Source: Alphaproteobacteria bacterium (GTDB lineage Bacteria; Pseudomonadota; Alphaproteobacteria; Micavibrionales; Micavibrionaceae). Taken from it: a DNA stretch of 33,454 nucleotides. The stretch is taken from positions 1 through 33,454 of the forward strand of contig JAUHXT010000018.1 of assembly GCA_030426925.1 (NCBI GenBank), read 5' to 3'. Below, piece after piece: positions 1 to 13,745 of the stretch (its first letter is position 1; each line of letters starts with the position of its first letter). The notes under the pieces are model-generated. The model was not told the DNA's origin, did not search any database, and saw only the letters and a program-made list of their open reading frames with translations. The position numbers and the translations under genes are program-made.

Positions 1-1664
1 TCGAGGATTCAATCCTTTTGTCCGAACGCATTGTGCGCGACGATGTATACACCTCCATCCATATCGAGGAATTCGAGGTAATGGCGCGTGATACCAAGCT
101 GGGACCGGAAGAAATCACACGCGATATCCCGAACGTCGGGGAAGAGGCGCTGAAACACCTTGATGAAGCCGGTATCGTACACATTGGTGCGGAAGTGGCT
201 CCGGGTGACATTCTGGTCGGTAAGGTGACACCGAAAGGTGAAAGCCCGATGACACCGGAAGAAAAACTTCTGCGTGCCATCTTTGGTGAAAAGGCCGCTG
301 ATGTGAAAGACACATCTCTGCGCCTGCCGCCGGGTGCGAACGGTACAATCGTTGAAGTTCGCGTATTCAACCGCCGCGGCGTTGATAAAGACGAGCGTGC
401 GATGGATATCGAACGTGCGGAAATCGAACGTCTGGCGAAAGACCGCGATGACGAGCGTAAGATTCTGGAAGACGGTTTCTACGGCCGCCTGCGCGAATTG
501 CTTCAGGGTAAGAAAGTGGCATCCGCTCCGAAAGGTGCGCCGCTGAAAAAAGGCGATACGGTTACTGTTGCCGCTCTGGACGACATGAAGCGCGGTCAAT
601 GGCGTCAGATTGCCCTTGGCAATGACGAAGTCATGGCTGAAATCGAAGCGATGTCCAAAACATTCGATGACGCTGTGGACGATCTGAAAGAGCGTTTTGA
701 AAACAAGGTTGAAAAACTCCAACGCGGTGATGAGCTGATGCCGGGCGTGATGAAGATGGTAAAAGTCTTCGTTGCGATCAAACGCAAAATGCAACCCGGT
801 GATAAAATGGCCGGTCGTCACGGTAACAAAGGGGTGGTCTCCAAGATCATGCCAATGGAAGACATGCCGTACACTGAGGACGGTCAGCCGGTTGATATCG
901 TGCTGAACCCGCTGGGTGTGCCGTCCCGTATGAACGTGGGACAGATTTTGGAAACGCACCTTGGCTGGGCGTCTGCGAAACTGGGGCAGCAAATCGGTGA
1001 AATCATCGACAGCTTCAAGGACCCGGACGCAATCACCAAAGCGGAAGTCGATGGCCTGAAGAAGAAGCTCAAAGCTGTTTACGGCGATGATGAGTGGAAG
1101 AACAAGGTCTCCAAGCTTGAAGATATCCAGGTCGTGGAAATGGCCGACAACCTGCGCGGTGGTGTGCCGATGGCAACGCCTGTCTTCGATGGCGCGAACG
1201 AAGCGAACATCGACGAACTACTGGAAGAAGCCGGGCTGAACACAACAGGTCAGGTCACATTGATCGACGGTCGTACGGGTGAAAAATTCGCACGTCCGGT
1301 AACAGTTGGATACATCTACATGTTGAAACTGCACCACCTGGTCGATGATAAGATCCACGCCCGTTCAATTGGACCATACTCACTTGTGACGCAGCAGCCG
1401 CTTGGCGGTAAGGCCCAGTTCGGTGGCCAGCGCTTCGGTGAGATGGAGGTCTGGGCGCTTCAGGCTTACGGTGCGGCTTACACGTTGCAGGAAATGCTGA
1501 CGGTGAAATCCGACGACGTGGCCGGCCGTTCAAAGGTTTACGAAAGCATCGTTCGCGGTGAAGACAACTTCGAAATCGGTGTGCCGGAATCATTCAACGT
1601 TCTGGTGAAAGAACTGAAGGCACTGGGCTTGAATGTCGATATGAAGCAGAGCGGTACAAAATGA
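1..1664 (+). CDS. rpoB: DNA-directed RNA polymerase subunit beta (3' part, 5' end outside window)
   Basis: Beta subunit of core RNA polymerase, which forms the catalytic cleft with beta'. The open frame enters from the left edge at base 3 (reading [11 protein letters not shown]), so this is not the true start; about 553 C-terminal residues are present. Recognisable blocks are [24 protein letters not shown], the active-site-proximal [13 protein letters not shown] (about nt 795-835), [10 protein letters not shown] and the C-terminal clamp segment [18 protein letters not shown]. It ends with TGA at 1662-1664. rpoC follows after a 265-bp gap rather than directly. The family assignment is certain from these motifs. 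Confidence 0.98.
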   Translation, partial: EDSILLSERIVRDDVYTSIHIEEFEVMARDTKLGPEEITRDIPNVGEEALKHLDEAGIVHIGAEVAPGDILVGKVTPKGESPMTPEEKLLRAIFGEKAADVKDTSLRLPPGANGTIVEVRVFNRRGVDKDERAMDIERAEIERLAKDRDDERKILEDGFYGRLRELLQGKKVASAPKGAPLKKGDTVTVAALDDMKRGQWRQIALGNDEVMAEIEAMSKTFDDAVDDLKERFENKVEKLQRGDELMPGVMKMVKVFVAIKRKMQPGDKMAGRHGNKGVVSKIMPMEDMPYTEDGQPVDIVLNPLGVPSRMNVGQILETHLGWASAKLGQQIGEIIDSFKDPDAITKAEVDGLKKKLKAVYGDDEWKNKVSKLEDIQVVEMADNLRGGVPMATPVFDGANEANIDELLEEAGLNTTGQVTLIDGRTGEKFARPVTVGYIYMLKLHHLVDDKIHARSIGPYSLVTQQPLGGKAQFGGQRFGEMEVWALQAYGAAYTLQEMLTVKSDDVAGRSKVYESIVRGEDNFEIGVPESFNVLVKELKALGLNVDMKQSGTK

Positions 1665-1727
1665 CGGGATGCTTGGCGCAGCAATAGCCGCGCTTAGCCA
1701 GCCCGTCATCCCGGCGAAGGCCGGGAT
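1661..1727. repeat. REP-like intergenic palindrome (two adjacent hairpins) after rpoB
   Basis: Two neighbouring inverted repeats. ATGACGGG at 1661-1668, which includes the rpoB stop, pairs with CCCGTCAT at 1702-1709, with an inner TGGC/GCCA stem (1674-1677/1697-1700). ATCCCGGC at 1708-1715 pairs with GCCGGGAT at 1720-1727 around a GAAG loop. The second hairpin resembles the short GTCATCCCGGC..GCCGGGATC palindromes that I recall as common between genes in alphaproteobacteria. No T-run follows, so it is not a classical terminator; it could affect mRNA stability between rpoB and rpoC. A related hairpin lies at 11878-11895. Confidence 0.6.
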
Positions 1728-1739
1728 CTAAAACGGAGT

Positions 1740-1902
1740 GGAATGAGATAGGTGTTTACGAAGAATACAAAGATACTCTGGGTGTTTTTGCTGTTCGGTC
1801 TATTTGCAATGTATATGCACGGTAAGGCCTCAAACAGCGCCAGAAATATCAACTTCTTCAACACGATTGAGCCCGCCTCCGGCGTAAATGGGATGAGATA
1901 GG
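1740..1902. repeat. 13-bp direct repeat pair GGRATGAGATAGG, 150 bp apart
   Basis: GGAATGAGATAGG at 1740-1752 and GGGATGAGATAGG at 1890-1902 differ at one base and lie exactly 150 bp apart between rpoB and rpoC. The first overlaps the GTG of the micro-ORF and the second contains its stop codon. This could be the footprint of a local duplication or of a small insertion with target duplication. Confidence 0.5.
1752..1901 (+). CDS. possible 49-residue single-pass membrane micro-ORF
   Basis: A GTG-started open frame (1752) ends with TAG at 1899-1901. Residues 9-23 are strongly hydrophobic (ILWVFLLFGLFAMYM) after a basic N-terminus (VFTKNTK), which would fit a signal anchor with a short polar tail outside. 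There is no convincing ribosome-binding site at the usual distance (GGAG lies about 13 nt upstream), and I recognise no family. The frame is bracketed by near-identical 13-bp direct repeats (1740-1752 and 1890-1902). It may be a real small protein or chance; this gap otherwise holds only the palindrome. Confidence 0.25.
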   Translation: MFTKNTKILWVFLLFGLFAMYMHGKASNSARNINFFNTIEPASGVNGMR

Positions 1903-1929
1903 AACAGATTTTAAAAAGGCGAGAAAACT

Positions 1930-4900
1930 ATGAATGAACTGATGAACCTCTTTGGGCAGCCACAAGGCCCGCAGTCTTTTGACAGCATCCGGATCGCAAT
2001 CGCGTCGCCGGAACAAATCCGCAGCTGGTCATTCGGTGAAGTGAAGAAGCCGGAAACGATCAACTACCGGACGTTCAAGCCGGAAAAAGACGGTCTGTTC
2101 TGTGCCCGCATCTTCGGTCCGATCAAGGATTACGAATGTCTGTGCGGCAAGTACAAGCGCATGAAATACAAAGGGATCATCTGTGAAAAATGTGGTGTTG
2201 AAGTCACGCTGACGAAAGTCCGCCGTGAACGCATGGGGCATATTGAACTCGCCGCCCCGGTTGCACACATCTGGTTCCTGAAATCCCTGCCGTCCCGTAT
2301 CGGTCTGATGATGGACATGATGCTGAAGGATCTGGAACGCGTTCTCTACTTCGAAAGCTATATCGTTATCGAACCGGGTATGACCCCGCTGAAGCAATAC
2401 CAGCTTCTGAGCGAAGAAGAATACATGGACGCCCAAGACGAATACGGCGAAGAAAACTTCCGTGCCGGCATCGGTGCCGAAGCCATGAAGGAAATCCTGT
2501 CCCAGGTTGACCTGGAAGAACAGCGCGTACAGGTCGAAGAAGACCTGGCCGAAACAAATTCTGAAGCCAAGCGTAAGAAACTGGTCAAGCGCCTGAAGCT
2601 TCTGAACGCCTTCATCGAATCCGGCACACGTCCTGAATGGATGATTTTGGACATTGTTCCTGTTCTGCCGCCGGAACTGCGCCCGTTGGTTCCTCTGGAT
2701 GGTGGCCGTTTCGCGACATCTGACCTGAACGACCTGTACCGCCGCGTGATCAACCGGAACAACCGTCTGAAGCGCCTGATTGAACTGCGCGCACCTGACA
2801 TCATTGTCCGGAACGAAAAACGGATGCTGCAGGAAGCTGTAGACGCACTGTTTGATAACGGTCGCCGTGGCCGCGTCATCACCGGCGCGAACAAGCGTCC
2901 GCTGAAATCCCTGTCAGACATGCTGAAAGGGAAGCAAGGTCGCTTCCGTCAGAACCTGCTTGGTAAACGTGTCGACTATTCCGGTCGTTCCGTGATCGTG
3001 GTTGGCCCCGAACTGAAACTGCACCAGTGCGGTCTGCCCAAGAAAATGGCGCTGGAATTGTTCAAGCCGTTCATTTACCACAAGCTCGAAATCTACGGCA
3101 TGGCCTCTACTGTAAAGGCCGCTAAGAAGATGGTGGAAAAAGAGCGTCCGGAAGTTTGGGACATTCTGGAAGAAGTGATCCGCGAACACCCGGTTCTGTT
3201 GAACCGTGCGCCGACACTGCACCGTCTGGGTATTCAGGCATTCGAACCGACATTGATTGAAGGAAAAGCGATCCAGCTTCACCCGCTGGTTTGTACCGCC
3301 TTTAACGCTGACTTTGATGGTGACCAGATGGCCGTTCACGTGCCGCTGTCCGTTGAATCACAATTAGAAGCCCGCTCTTTGATGATGTCAACAAACAACA
3401 TCCTGTCCCCTGCGAACGGTAAGCCGATTATCGTACCGTCTCAGGACATTGTGCTGGGTCTGTACTATATTTCTATTGCACGGGATGGTGAGCCTGGTGA
3501 AGGCATGATCTTCCGCGGGCCTGGTGAAATCCAACACGCGATTACAGAAGGCCACCTGTCACTGCACGCCAAAATCAAATGCCGTTACCGCGGTGTTGAT
3601 GAAAATGGCGAGCCGGTCACAACACTGGTGGAATCGACGGCTGGCCGGATGCTGATTTCCGACCTGCTGCCACGTCACCCGAAAGTACCGTTTGATTCAA
3701 TCAACCGGGTTCTGACGAAAAAAGAACTGACGAACCTGATCGACCTTGTATATCGTCACTGCGGTCAGAAAGAGACTGTGATTTTCTGTGACCGTATGAT
3801 GAAACTTGGTTTCAGAAACGCGTGTGTTGCCGGTATTTCCTTCGGTAAAGCCGACCTGATTATTCCGAAAGAAAAGGAAAAGCTGGTTGGTGAAGCCAAA
3901 GAAAAGGTTGCCGAATACGAACAGCAATACCTTGATGGCCTGATCACCAAAGGTGAGAAATACAACAAGGTTGTCGACATTTGGTCAAAGGCGACAGACG
4001 ACGTTGCCGACGCGATGATGAGCCATATTTCCAATATTGAAGAAGTGGGACTGAACAGCGTTTACATGATGGCACATTCCGGTGCGCGGGGTTCTGCAGC
4101 GCAGATCCGTCAGCTGGCCGGTATGCGTGGTCTGATGGCTAAACCATCCGGTGAAATCATTGAAAACCCCATTACCTCTAACTTTAAAGAAGGTTTGACA
4201 GTTCTGGAATACTTCAACTCCACGCACGGTGCACGGAAAGGTCTGGCTGATACAGCGTTGAAAACAGCGAACTCCGGTTACCTGACACGCCGTCTGGTGG
4301 ATGTTGCACAGGACGCCGTGATCGTGGAAACCGATTGTGGAACCGAAAACGGTATCAGCATGACAGCCGTGATGAACGGTGCGGATGTTGTTGTGTCTCT
4401 GGCTGAACGTCTTCTGGGACGTTCCGCTGCCGAAGACATCAAGGACCCGCTGTCCGGTAAGGTTATCGTAAAAGCTGGTGAGCTGGTCGACGAGGTAACA
4501 TCCGAAGCGATAGAAACCGCCGGTATTGATACGGTAAAAGTACGCTCCGCCCTGACCTGTGAAACCCGCAACGGCATGTGCGCGACCTGTTATGGTCGTG
4601 ATCTCGCCCGCGGTACACCGGTGAATATTGGCGAAGCCGTTGGTGTTATGGCCGCCCAGTCTATCGGTGAGCCGGGTACGCAGCTGACCATGCGTACCTT
4701 CCACATTGGTGGTGCGGCCCAGCGTGGTGCAGAGAAATCATCCTACGAAGCAACTCTGGATGCCAAGGTTGAAGTGCGCAATCAGAACGTCGTGAAAAAC
4801 TCCGATGGCGTGAATATCGTCATGGGGCGGAATACGGAAGTTGTTCTGCTGGATGCGCAGGGCAAGGAACGTGTGGCACACCGCGTGCCGTATGGTGCGC

Positions 4901-6129
4901 GTCTTCTGGTGGGAGACGGTGCCAAGGTCAAGGCTGGCGACAAACTGGCTGAGTGGGATCCGTACACATTGCCGATCATCACGGAAAAAGACGGTATCGC
5001 GAAGTTCTATGACTTGGTGGAAGGCGTTTCTGTCGCCGACCGGACAGACGAAGCGACCGGTATTTCTTCCAAAGTTGTTATCGACTGGCGCTCACAGCCG
5101 AAAGGCGGCGATCTGAAACCACGTATCGCGTTGACAGGATCGTCCGGCAAAGTCCTGAAATTGCCGAATGGTCTGGATGCCAACTACTACATGTCCACGG
5201 ATGCCATTCTGTCTGTTGAAAACGGGCAGGAGGTAAAGGCCGGTGACATCATCGCACGTATCCCGCGTGAAACATCCAAAACACGGGATATTACCGGTGG
5301 TCTGCCGCGTGTGGCCGAACTGTTCGAAGCCCGCCGTCCGAAAGACTTTGCTGTGATCAGTGAGATCGACGGTCAGGTTGAATTCGGTAAGGACTACAAG
5401 GCCAAGCGCCGTATCATCGTGAACCCGACAGACAAGAGCCTGGAACCGGCAGAATACCTGATCCCGAAAGGCCGTCACCTAGCCGTTCAGGAAGGGGACT
5501 ATGTCCGTGTTGGGGACCCGATCCTCGATGGAGCGATGGTTCCGCACGATATTCTGGATGTTTTGGGCGTTGAGGCTTTGGCCGCATACCTCGTGAACGA
5601 AATCCAGGACGTGTACCGTCTGCAAGGGGTGAAAATCGATGACAAACACATCGAAGTGATCTCTCGTCAGATGATGCAAAAAGTGGAAATCACGGATGTT
5701 GGTGATACGACATTCCTGATCGGCGAACATGCTGATCGCGAAGAATACGAAGCCATCAACCAGAAATACAAAGATGACGGTAAACGTCCGGCAGAAGCAA
5801 AACCGCTGCTGCAGGGTATTACGAAGGCTTCTTTGCAGACCCGTTCCTTCATCTCCGCTGCATCCTTCCAGGAAACAACACGTGTCCTGACCGATGCAGC
5901 CGTGAATGGAAAAATGGACGAACTGCACGGCCTGAAAGAAAACGTCATCGTTGGACGCTTGATCCCGGCCGGTACGGGCGCGTATGTGAACCAGCTGCGC
6001 AAACTGGCGGCTGACCGCGATGCAATTGCCCTGGCCAGCCAGCAGCAAATGGAAGCTGTTGCGGCGGAAGAACAGGCCGCTCTGACGGACGGCGAGTCAG
6101 AAGAGGCCAAGGAAGCAGCCAACGGCTAA
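1930..6129 (+). CDS. rpoC: DNA-directed RNA polymerase subunit beta'
   Basis: Beta' subunit carrying the catalytic Mg-binding loop of RNA polymerase. It has 1399 residues, close to the 1407 of E. coli. The N-terminal zinc site has Cys70, Cys72, Cys85 and Cys88. The catalytic NADFDGD motif gives Asp461, Asp463 and Asp465. The second zinc site is Cys803, Cys877, Cys884 and Cys887, with the same spacing as E. coli. The trigger-loop/bridge-helix region ([16 protein letters not shown]) is intact. The ATG at 1930 follows AAGGCGAG. It ends at a strong terminator. Nothing is truncated or missing. Confidence 0.99.
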   Translation: MNELMNLFGQPQGPQSFDSIRIAIASPEQIRSWSFGEVKKPETINYRTFKPEKDGLFCARIFGPIKDYECLCGKYKRMKYKGIICEKCGVEVTLTKVRRERMGHIELAAPVAHIWFLKSLPSRIGLMMDMMLKDLERVLYFESYIVIEPGMTPLKQYQLLSEEEYMDAQDEYGEENFRAGIGAEAMKEILSQVDLEEQRVQVEEDLAETNSEAKRKKLVKRLKLLNAFIESGTRPEWMILDIVPVLPPELRPLVPLDGGRFATSDLNDLYRRVINRNNRLKRLIELRAPDIIVRNEKRMLQEAVDALFDNGRRGRVITGANKRPLKSLSDMLKGKQGRFRQNLLGKRVDYSGRSVIVVGPELKLHQCGLPKKMALELFKPFIYHKLEIYGMASTVKAAKKMVEKERPEVWDILEEVIREHPVLLNRAPTLHRLGIQAFEPTLIEGKAIQLHPLVCTAFNADFDGDQMAVHVPLSVESQLEARSLMMSTNNILSPANGKPIIVPSQDIVLGLYYISIARDGEPGEGMIFRGPGEIQHAITEGHLSLHAKIKCRYRGVDENGEPVTTLVESTAGRMLISDLLPRHPKVPFDSINRVLTKKELTNLIDLVYRHCGQKETVIFCDRMMKLGFRNACVAGISFGKADLIIPKEKEKLVGEAKEKVAEYEQQYLDGLITKGEKYNKVVDIWSKATDDVADAMMSHISNIEEVGLNSVYMMAHSGARGSAAQIRQLAGMRGLMAKPSGEIIENPITSNFKEGLTVLEYFNSTHGARKGLADTALKTANSGYLTRRLVDVAQDAVIVETDCGTENGISMTAVMNGADVVVSLAERLLGRSAAEDIKDPLSGKVIVKAGELVDEVTSEAIETAGIDTVKVRSALTCETRNGMCATCYGRDLARGTPVNIGEAVGVMAAQSIGEPGTQLTMRTFHIGGAAQRGAEKSSYEATLDAKVEVRNQNVVKNSDGVNIVMGRNTEVVLLDAQGKERVAHRVPYGARLLVGDGAKVKAGDKLAEWDPYTLPIITEKDGIAKFYDLVEGVSVADRTDEATGISSKVVIDWRSQPKGGDLKPRIALTGSSGKVLKLPNGLDANYYMSTDAILSVENGQEVKAGDIIARIPRETSKTRDITGGLPRVAELFEARRPKDFAVISEIDGQVEFGKDYKAKRRIIVNPTDKSLEPAEYLIPKGRHLAVQEGDYVRVGDPILDGAMVPHDILDVLGVEALAAYLVNEIQDVYRLQGVKIDDKHIEVISRQMMQKVEITDVGDTTFLIGEHADREEYEAINQKYKDDGKRPAEAKPLLQGITKASLQTRSFISAASFQETTRVLTDAAVNGKMDELHGLKENVIVGRLIPAGTGAYVNQLRKLAADRDAIALASQQQMEAVAAEEQAALTDGESEEAKEAANG

Positions 6130-6153
6130 ATTAAAGGCCTAAAATAAATTTTC

Positions 6154-6183
6154 AAAAACGGGCTGCTTTAGGCCCGTTTTTTT
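6154..6183 (+). terminator. intrinsic terminator after rpoC
   Basis: AACGGGC at about 6157-6163 pairs with GCCCGTT at 6172-6178 around an 8-nt loop. The stem is flanked by an A-run on the left and followed by seven T's (6177-6183). It ends the rpoBC transcript 25 nt after the rpoC stop. Confidence 0.9.
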
Positions 6184-6184
6184 G

Positions 6185-6215
6185 TTGACGAACACCCATC
6201 AATTTTACTTAATAA
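6185..6215 (+). promoter_or_regulatory. possible promoter of the unknown gene after rpoC
   Basis: TTGACG at 6185-6190 and TAATAA at 6210-6215 are separated by 19 bp, a long but tolerable spacer. The pair lies directly behind the rpoC terminator and about 33 bp before the ATG at 6248, which is where a separate promoter would be needed. The assignment is by eye only. Confidence 0.4.
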
Positions 6216-6247
6216 CGTTCTCCAATTTTTTGCAGAGGGTAAAGTGT

Positions 6248-6973
6248 ATGACTGCTTCGGTAATAGATTCTCTTCTCTATATTAAATCTGTCTTTCCCGA
6301 TATTCACGGGAACACGGCCGTTAGCCTGCTGGCGCTGGCAGAAACAAGCCATCTGAGTGCAACAGGCAAACGATTGACGGATGCCGTGTATATATGCCCG
6401 CCCAACCGGAATTTAACCGTCGAGCGGCCAAAAGCCGATCCGGTTGCCAAAGACGGCGCATCAGGACTGATTGTGAAGGCTGACGGAGAACCGGCCATCC
6501 GCACTTGCGCAGACAGGATCGGACAGCAGGTCGTTTCCGCTATCAATGCAACGATCGATGAACTGGTGCGAATTCCGGCACTGCTGACAACGGCAGATCA
6601 GCCATCCAGACCGGATGAAGTGCAGCTATCAACCGCTTTTAGCCGAGCCGTGCGGGACAACCCGTTCTTCCCCAGGCCGGATGAGACAACGCGTGTGGAT
6701 CTGGAAGCTTTGCATGCTTCAGGTGTATCTGTGCTCCATACGGATGAGGAAAAACAGGCCTTCGTTGACGCCTGTGCGGCGAAAGCGCAAAGCCGTTCGA
6801 AATACGAACCAAAAGTGCAGGAATTACAAGGCGATAGGAAGTTTGGAATAGGCTCCGCCTTTACCAGAGAGGCGCCAGAACAGGAAGAGCCGGAAGACAT
6901 GCGCACCCAAATGATTAAAATAGCGCTGAAGACAGGTCAGAAACTCCCGCCGGGCTTGATCCTGAAAACCTAA
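6248..6973 (+). CDS. hypothetical protein between rpoC and rpsL (241 aa)
   Basis: I do not recognise this protein. The chosen ATG follows AGAGGG with a suitable gap; a longer in-frame TTG reading from 6182 would start inside the terminator and is unlikely. The product is soluble-looking, with no membrane segment or signal peptide. The N-terminal third (SVIDSLLYIKSVFPDIHG) is partly hydrophobic and the middle holds charged helical stretches. Residues from about 205 are acidic (EAPEQEEPED), before a short basic end (IALKTGQKLPPG). Codon use looks like host genes. It sits in its own small unit between the rpoC terminator and the str promoter, an unusual place since rpoC and rpsL are normally neighbours. 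Confidence 0.75.
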   Translation: MTASVIDSLLYIKSVFPDIHGNTAVSLLALAETSHLSATGKRLTDAVYICPPNRNLTVERPKADPVAKDGASGLIVKADGEPAIRTCADRIGQQVVSAINATIDELVRIPALLTTADQPSRPDEVQLSTAFSRAVRDNPFFPRPDETTRVDLEALHASGVSVLHTDEEKQAFVDACAAKAQSRSKYEPKVQELQGDRKFGIGSAFTREAPEQEEPEDMRTQMIKIALKTGQKLPPGLILKT

Positions 6974-6992
6974 AAAAATAGTAAACAAGTGC

Positions 6993-7022
6993 TTGACGTA
7001 ACGGGGGTTTTAACCTTATAGT
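6993..7022 (+). promoter_or_regulatory. sigma70-type promoter of the str operon
   Basis: TTGACG (6993-6998) and TATAGT (7017-7022) are 18 bp apart. They lie 195 bp before rpsL and just after the preceding gene. Transcription would start near 7029 and give a leader of about 190 nt. A G-run in the spacer (acgggggtt) is notable. Confidence 0.75.
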
Positions 7023-7217
7023 CCGGCCAGATTTAAGGAATCGGATGAGTTGGCTGTAGGCCGAAGCGTTGAAAAACAATGGCTTAGACGCAGCTCTCGT
7101 TCTTTAGTATGTAGAAAACTGACCCGGTGTTGAGGCCCTAAAAAAATCTCAATGCCCTTTTTCTGCGCTAAAACACTCATCCGTTAACATTTTGTACAAA
7201 AAGAGGAAGGCACGTAC
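7023..7217 (+). promoter_or_regulatory. untranslated leader of the str operon
   Basis: No credible ORF lies here. A weak hairpin (GTTGGC with GCCGA, around 7049-7062) follows the promoter. The rest is unstructured to the eye up to AAGAGGAAGG in front of rpsL. The length suggests post-transcriptional control but no known motif is recognised. Confidence 0.4.
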
Positions 7218-7619
7218 ATGCCAACGATACAACAGCTTATCCGCAAACCCCGCGCAAAAGGCGGCAAAAAGGCGATGAAAACAAACAACCGTGGTGCTTT
7301 GAAGCGCGGCAAGGCCAAAATGGCGTGTCCGCAGGCGCGCGGCGTTTGTACCCGTGTGTACACAACGACACCGAAAAAGCCTAACTCCGCTCTGCGTAAA
7401 GTGGCGAAGGTTCGCCTGACAACTGGGTACGAAGTGATTTGCTATATCCCCGGTGAAGGCCACAACCTTCAGGAACACTCCGTTGTTCTGGTTCGTGGCG
7501 GCCGTGTGAAAGACCTTCCCGGTGTGCGTTACACCATCATCCGCGGAACACTGGATACACAAGGTGTGAAAGATCGTAAACAAGCCCGCTCCCGTTACGG
7601 TGCGAAGAGACCGAAGTAA
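7218..7619 (+). CDS. rpsL: 30S ribosomal protein S12 (with N-terminal insertion)
   Basis: S12 lines the decoding centre of the 30S subunit. The 133 residues exceed the usual 123-124. The core motifs [20 protein letters not shown] and [12 protein letters not shown] are intact, with lysines at the classical streptomycin positions (in PKKPN and GRVKD), so no standard resistance substitution is visible. The extra length lies between RKPRA (residues 9-13) and ACPQ (36-39), where 10 additional mostly basic residues ([13 protein letters not shown] region) replace the usual short linker. The ATG at 7218 follows AGAGGAAGG. First gene of the str operon. Confidence 0.98.
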   Translation: MPTIQQLIRKPRAKGGKKAMKTNNRGALKRGKAKMACPQARGVCTRVYTTTPKKPNSALRKVAKVRLTTGYEVICYIPGEGHNLQEHSVVLVRGGRVKDLPGVRYTIIRGTLDTQGVKDRKQARSRYGAKRPK

Positions 7620-8150
<531 letters not shown>

Positions 8151-8192
8151 GAATTGTTAGGATACAAGATAGAGCAAGAGAAGTAATAGAGA

Positions 8193-10304
<2,112 letters not shown>

Positions 10305-10333
10305 ATTTATTTTAAGGAAAAGGACGAAGAAAA

Positions 10334-11509
<1,176 letters not shown>

Positions 11510-11533
11510 GGATAAAAGGTAAGGATTAGGACT

Positions 11534-11857
11534 ATGGAAGAACAAACAATTCGCATCCGCCTTCGCGCTTTTGACCATCGTATCCTTGATACGTCTACGG
11601 GCGAAATCGTGAATACAGCCAAAAGAACGGGGGCAAATGTCCGCGGTCCTATTCCGCTGCCGACCCGCGTTGAAAAGTTTTGTGTTCTGCGTTCCCCGCA
11701 CATTGACAAGGGATCACAGGAACAATTTGAAATGCGCACGCACAAGCGCCTGATCGACATCGTCGACCCGACACCACAAACGGTGGACGCGTTGATGAAG
11801 CTGGATCTGGCTGCCGGTGTGGACGTTGAAATCAAGATTGGACAAATGGCGGCGTAG
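11534..11857 (+). CDS. rpsJ: 30S ribosomal protein S10
   Basis: S10 sits in the 30S head and also acts with NusB in antitermination. The 107 residues carry [14 protein letters not shown] at the start, [17 protein letters not shown] in the middle loop, and [20 protein letters not shown] at the end, all family hallmarks. It begins only 24 bp after tuf, so str and S10 operons are probably read through. The start ATG follows AAGGATTAGGACT. Confidence 0.98.
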   Translation: MEEQTIRIRLRAFDHRILDTSTGEIVNTAKRTGANVRGPIPLPTRVEKFCVLRSPHIDKGSQEQFEMRTHKRLIDIVDPTPQTVDALMKLDLAAGVDVEIKIGQMAA

Positions 11858-11877
11858 CCGGTTTTGGACAATCGCAG

Positions 11878-11895
11878 TCCCCGCGGAAGCGGGGA
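11878..11895. repeat. REP-like hairpin between rpsJ and rplC
   Basis: TCCCCGC (11878-11884) pairs with GCGGGGA (11889-11895) around a GGAA loop and is followed by TCTA. The element at 1708-1727 has a different but again fully paired stem (ATCCCGGC/GCCGGGAT), a similar purine loop and the same GGGATCTA end. The changed but still complementary arms suggest one family of mobile or structured palindromes. It lies in the 91-bp gap of an operon, so it would be transcribed. Confidence 0.6.
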
Positions 11896-11948
11896 TCTAC
11901 GTGGAAAAGCAATAGTGCTGATCCACCTCTGGAAAAAGGAAAAAAGAA

Positions 11949-12740
11949 ATGAGAACCGGAGTTATAGCACGCAAAGAAGGTATGACCCGCATCTTCACAG
12001 AAGATGGGCGTCAGGTTCCTGTGACTGTGCTGAAAATCGACAATTGCCAGGTTGTTGGCAACCGCACGGAAGAAAAGGACGGCTACATTGCTGTTCAGCT
12101 TGGTGCAGGTACGGCGAAAATCAACCGCACATCCAAGGCGATGCGCGGCGTGTATGCCAAGGCAAAAGTTGAGCCGAAGAAAAAGGTCGCGGAATTCCGT
12201 GTGTCTCCGGACAATGCTCTGGAAATCGGCGCGGAACTGTCCGCAAAGCATTTCGTGGTCGGCCAGTTTGTAGACGCACAGGGCACATCAATCGGTAAAG
12301 GGTTTGCCGGCGCGATGAAACGTCACAATTTCGGCGGTATGCGCGCGACACACGGTGTGTCTATCTCTCACCGTGCACACGGTTCTACCGGTCAGTGTCA
12401 GGACCCCGGCAAGGTGTTCAAAGGCAAGAAAATGGCCGGTCAAATGGGTAACAAGACAACAACGGCACAAAACCTGGAAGTCGTTGCGATCGATGAACAG
12501 GACAACCTGGTTCTGGTCAAAGGCGCAGTTCCGGGCAGCAAGAACGCATGGATCCTGCTGACAGACGCTGTGAAGAAAAAGGCGCATGCTGATATTCCTC
12601 TGCCTGCCGGCCTGATCGAAAAGAATGCACCGAAAGCGGAAGAAGCCCCGAAAGAGGCTGAAGCTGAAACGGCTGCCGAAGCGACACAAGAAGCTGACGC
12701 TCCTGCACAGGAAGCAGCTGAAGAGAAGAAGGAAGACTAA
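11949..12740 (+). CDS. rplC: 50S ribosomal protein L3 (acidic C-terminal tail)
   Basis: L3 binds 23S domains near the peptidyl-transferase centre. The core runs from [16 protein letters not shown] to about residue 225, with the central loop motif [14 protein letters not shown]. The total of 263 residues is longer than E. coli (209). The last 35 or so residues are an Ala/Glu-rich low-complexity tail ([19 protein letters not shown]) with no fold. The tail is acidic, in contrast to the basic tails on L22, S17 and L30 further along. rplD starts 2 bp after the stop. Confidence 0.97.
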   Translation: MRTGVIARKEGMTRIFTEDGRQVPVTVLKIDNCQVVGNRTEEKDGYIAVQLGAGTAKINRTSKAMRGVYAKAKVEPKKKVAEFRVSPDNALEIGAELSAKHFVVGQFVDAQGTSIGKGFAGAMKRHNFGGMRATHGVSISHRAHGSTGQCQDPGKVFKGKKMAGQMGNKTTTAQNLEVVAIDEQDNLVLVKGAVPGSKNAWILLTDAVKKKAHADIPLPAGLIEKNAPKAEEAPKEAEAETAAEATQEADAPAQEAAEEKKED

Positions 12741-12742
12741 CA

Positions 12743-13366
12743 ATGAAAATTGCAGTCAAAACAATTGAAGGCAAAGATGCTGGCGAAATTACGCTGGATG
12801 ATGCGATTTTCGGTGTCGATGTAAACACGGATGTGTTGCACAAGATGGTGAATTACCAGCTCGACAAGCGTCGCGGCGGTAACCACAAAGCCAAAGAACG
12901 TCATGAAGTGTCCGGCACAGGTAAAAAGCCGTTCCGTCAAAAAGGAACGGGATCTGCCCGTCGCGGTGACAACAAGCGTAACATCGACCGTGGTGGCGGG
13001 GTTGTACATGGCCCGCGCGTCCGCAGCCATGCAACAGACCTTCCCAAAGGTGTTCGCAAGGTTGCAATGAAATCGGTTCTGTCTGCGAAAGCAAAAGACG
13101 GCAAGCTGATCATCATTGATGACGCGAAAGCAAAAGACCACAAAACGAAAGCCATGGCGGCCAACCTGAACAAACTGGGTGTTGCCTCTGCCGTGATCGT
13201 TGCCGGTAAGGAAATTGATGTGAACTTTGCCCGCGCGACAGCCAACATTCCGCTGGTGGATGTTCTGCCGTCACAAGGTGCGAACGTATATGACATTCTG
13301 CGTCGCGACACGCTGGTTATGACCAAGGACGCGGTTGCAGATCTCACAGAAAAACTGAAGGGCTAA
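12743..13366 (+). CDS. rplD: 50S ribosomal protein L4
   Basis: L4 reaches into the peptide exit tunnel through its extended loop. The 207 residues are the usual length. The loop block [19 protein letters not shown] is present, followed by [13 protein letters not shown] and the C-terminal alpha/beta core ([16 protein letters not shown]). In E. coli L4 represses the S10 operon through a leader upstream of rpsJ; here tuf lies only 24 bp upstream, so that leader is absent. Confidence 0.98.
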   Translation: MKIAVKTIEGKDAGEITLDDAIFGVDVNTDVLHKMVNYQLDKRRGGNHKAKERHEVSGTGKKPFRQKGTGSARRGDNKRNIDRGGGVVHGPRVRSHATDLPKGVRKVAMKSVLSAKAKDGKLIIIDDAKAKDHKTKAMAANLNKLGVASAVIVAGKEIDVNFARATANIPLVDVLPSQGANVYDILRRDTLVMTKDAVADLTEKLKG

Positions 13367-13370
13367 GACA

Positions 13371-13691
13371 ATGGCTGCGAAGAAAAAAGAAAAAACAGAA
13401 GCACAGGAATGGATGTATGAAATCATCCGTAACCCTATTGTGACTGAAAAATCAACGCTGGGTTCCGAACACGGTCAGGTGACATTCAACGTTCCGTTGA
13501 AGGCAACCAAGCCGGAAGTAAAGGAAGCTGTGGAAACGATCTTTAAGGTAAAAGTTAAAGGCGTGAACACACTGCGTCAAAAAGGCAAGGCCAAGCGTTT
13601 CCGCGGTCATGTCGGTCAGCGCAGCGACATGAAAAAAGCGATTGTAAGCCTGGAAGACGGTCAGACAATCGACGTTGGTGTAGGTGTTTAA
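13371..13691 (+). CDS. rplW: 50S ribosomal protein L23
   Basis: L23 lies at the tunnel exit and docks trigger factor and SRP. It has 106 residues; the first dozen are Lys/Glu-rich ([14 protein letters not shown]) before the conserved [39 protein letters not shown] marks the second half. It begins 4 bp after rplD and ends 54 bp before rplB, with no SD-less peculiarities. Confidence 0.97.
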   Translation: MAAKKKEKTEAQEWMYEIIRNPIVTEKSTLGSEHGQVTFNVPLKATKPEVKEAVETIFKVKVKGVNTLRQKGKAKRFRGHVGQRSDMKKAIVSLEDGQTIDVGVGV

Positions 13692-13745
13692 TTAAGGGAT
13701 AAATTATGGCGGCTTCGCCGAGAATGAGCATAAAGGTAAGAGAAA

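Noticed and set aside
9-992. Long antisense ORFs opposite rpoB, rpoC, fusA and tuf
   Set aside because: They mirror biased codon use of strongly expressed genes; none has a recognisable domain or a ribosome-binding site.
1665-1929. tRNA gene or riboswitch in the rpoB-rpoC gap
   Set aside because: No cloverleaf or known riboswitch core; the structure is explained by the palindromes.
6182-6247. Extended N-terminus of the gene after rpoC starting at TTG 6182
   Set aside because: It would start within the rpoC terminator T-run and upstream of the likely promoter; the ATG at 6248 has a ribosome-binding site.
7350-7619. Streptomycin-resistance allele in rpsL
   Set aside because: The lysines at the two classical positions are present; the insertion lies elsewhere.
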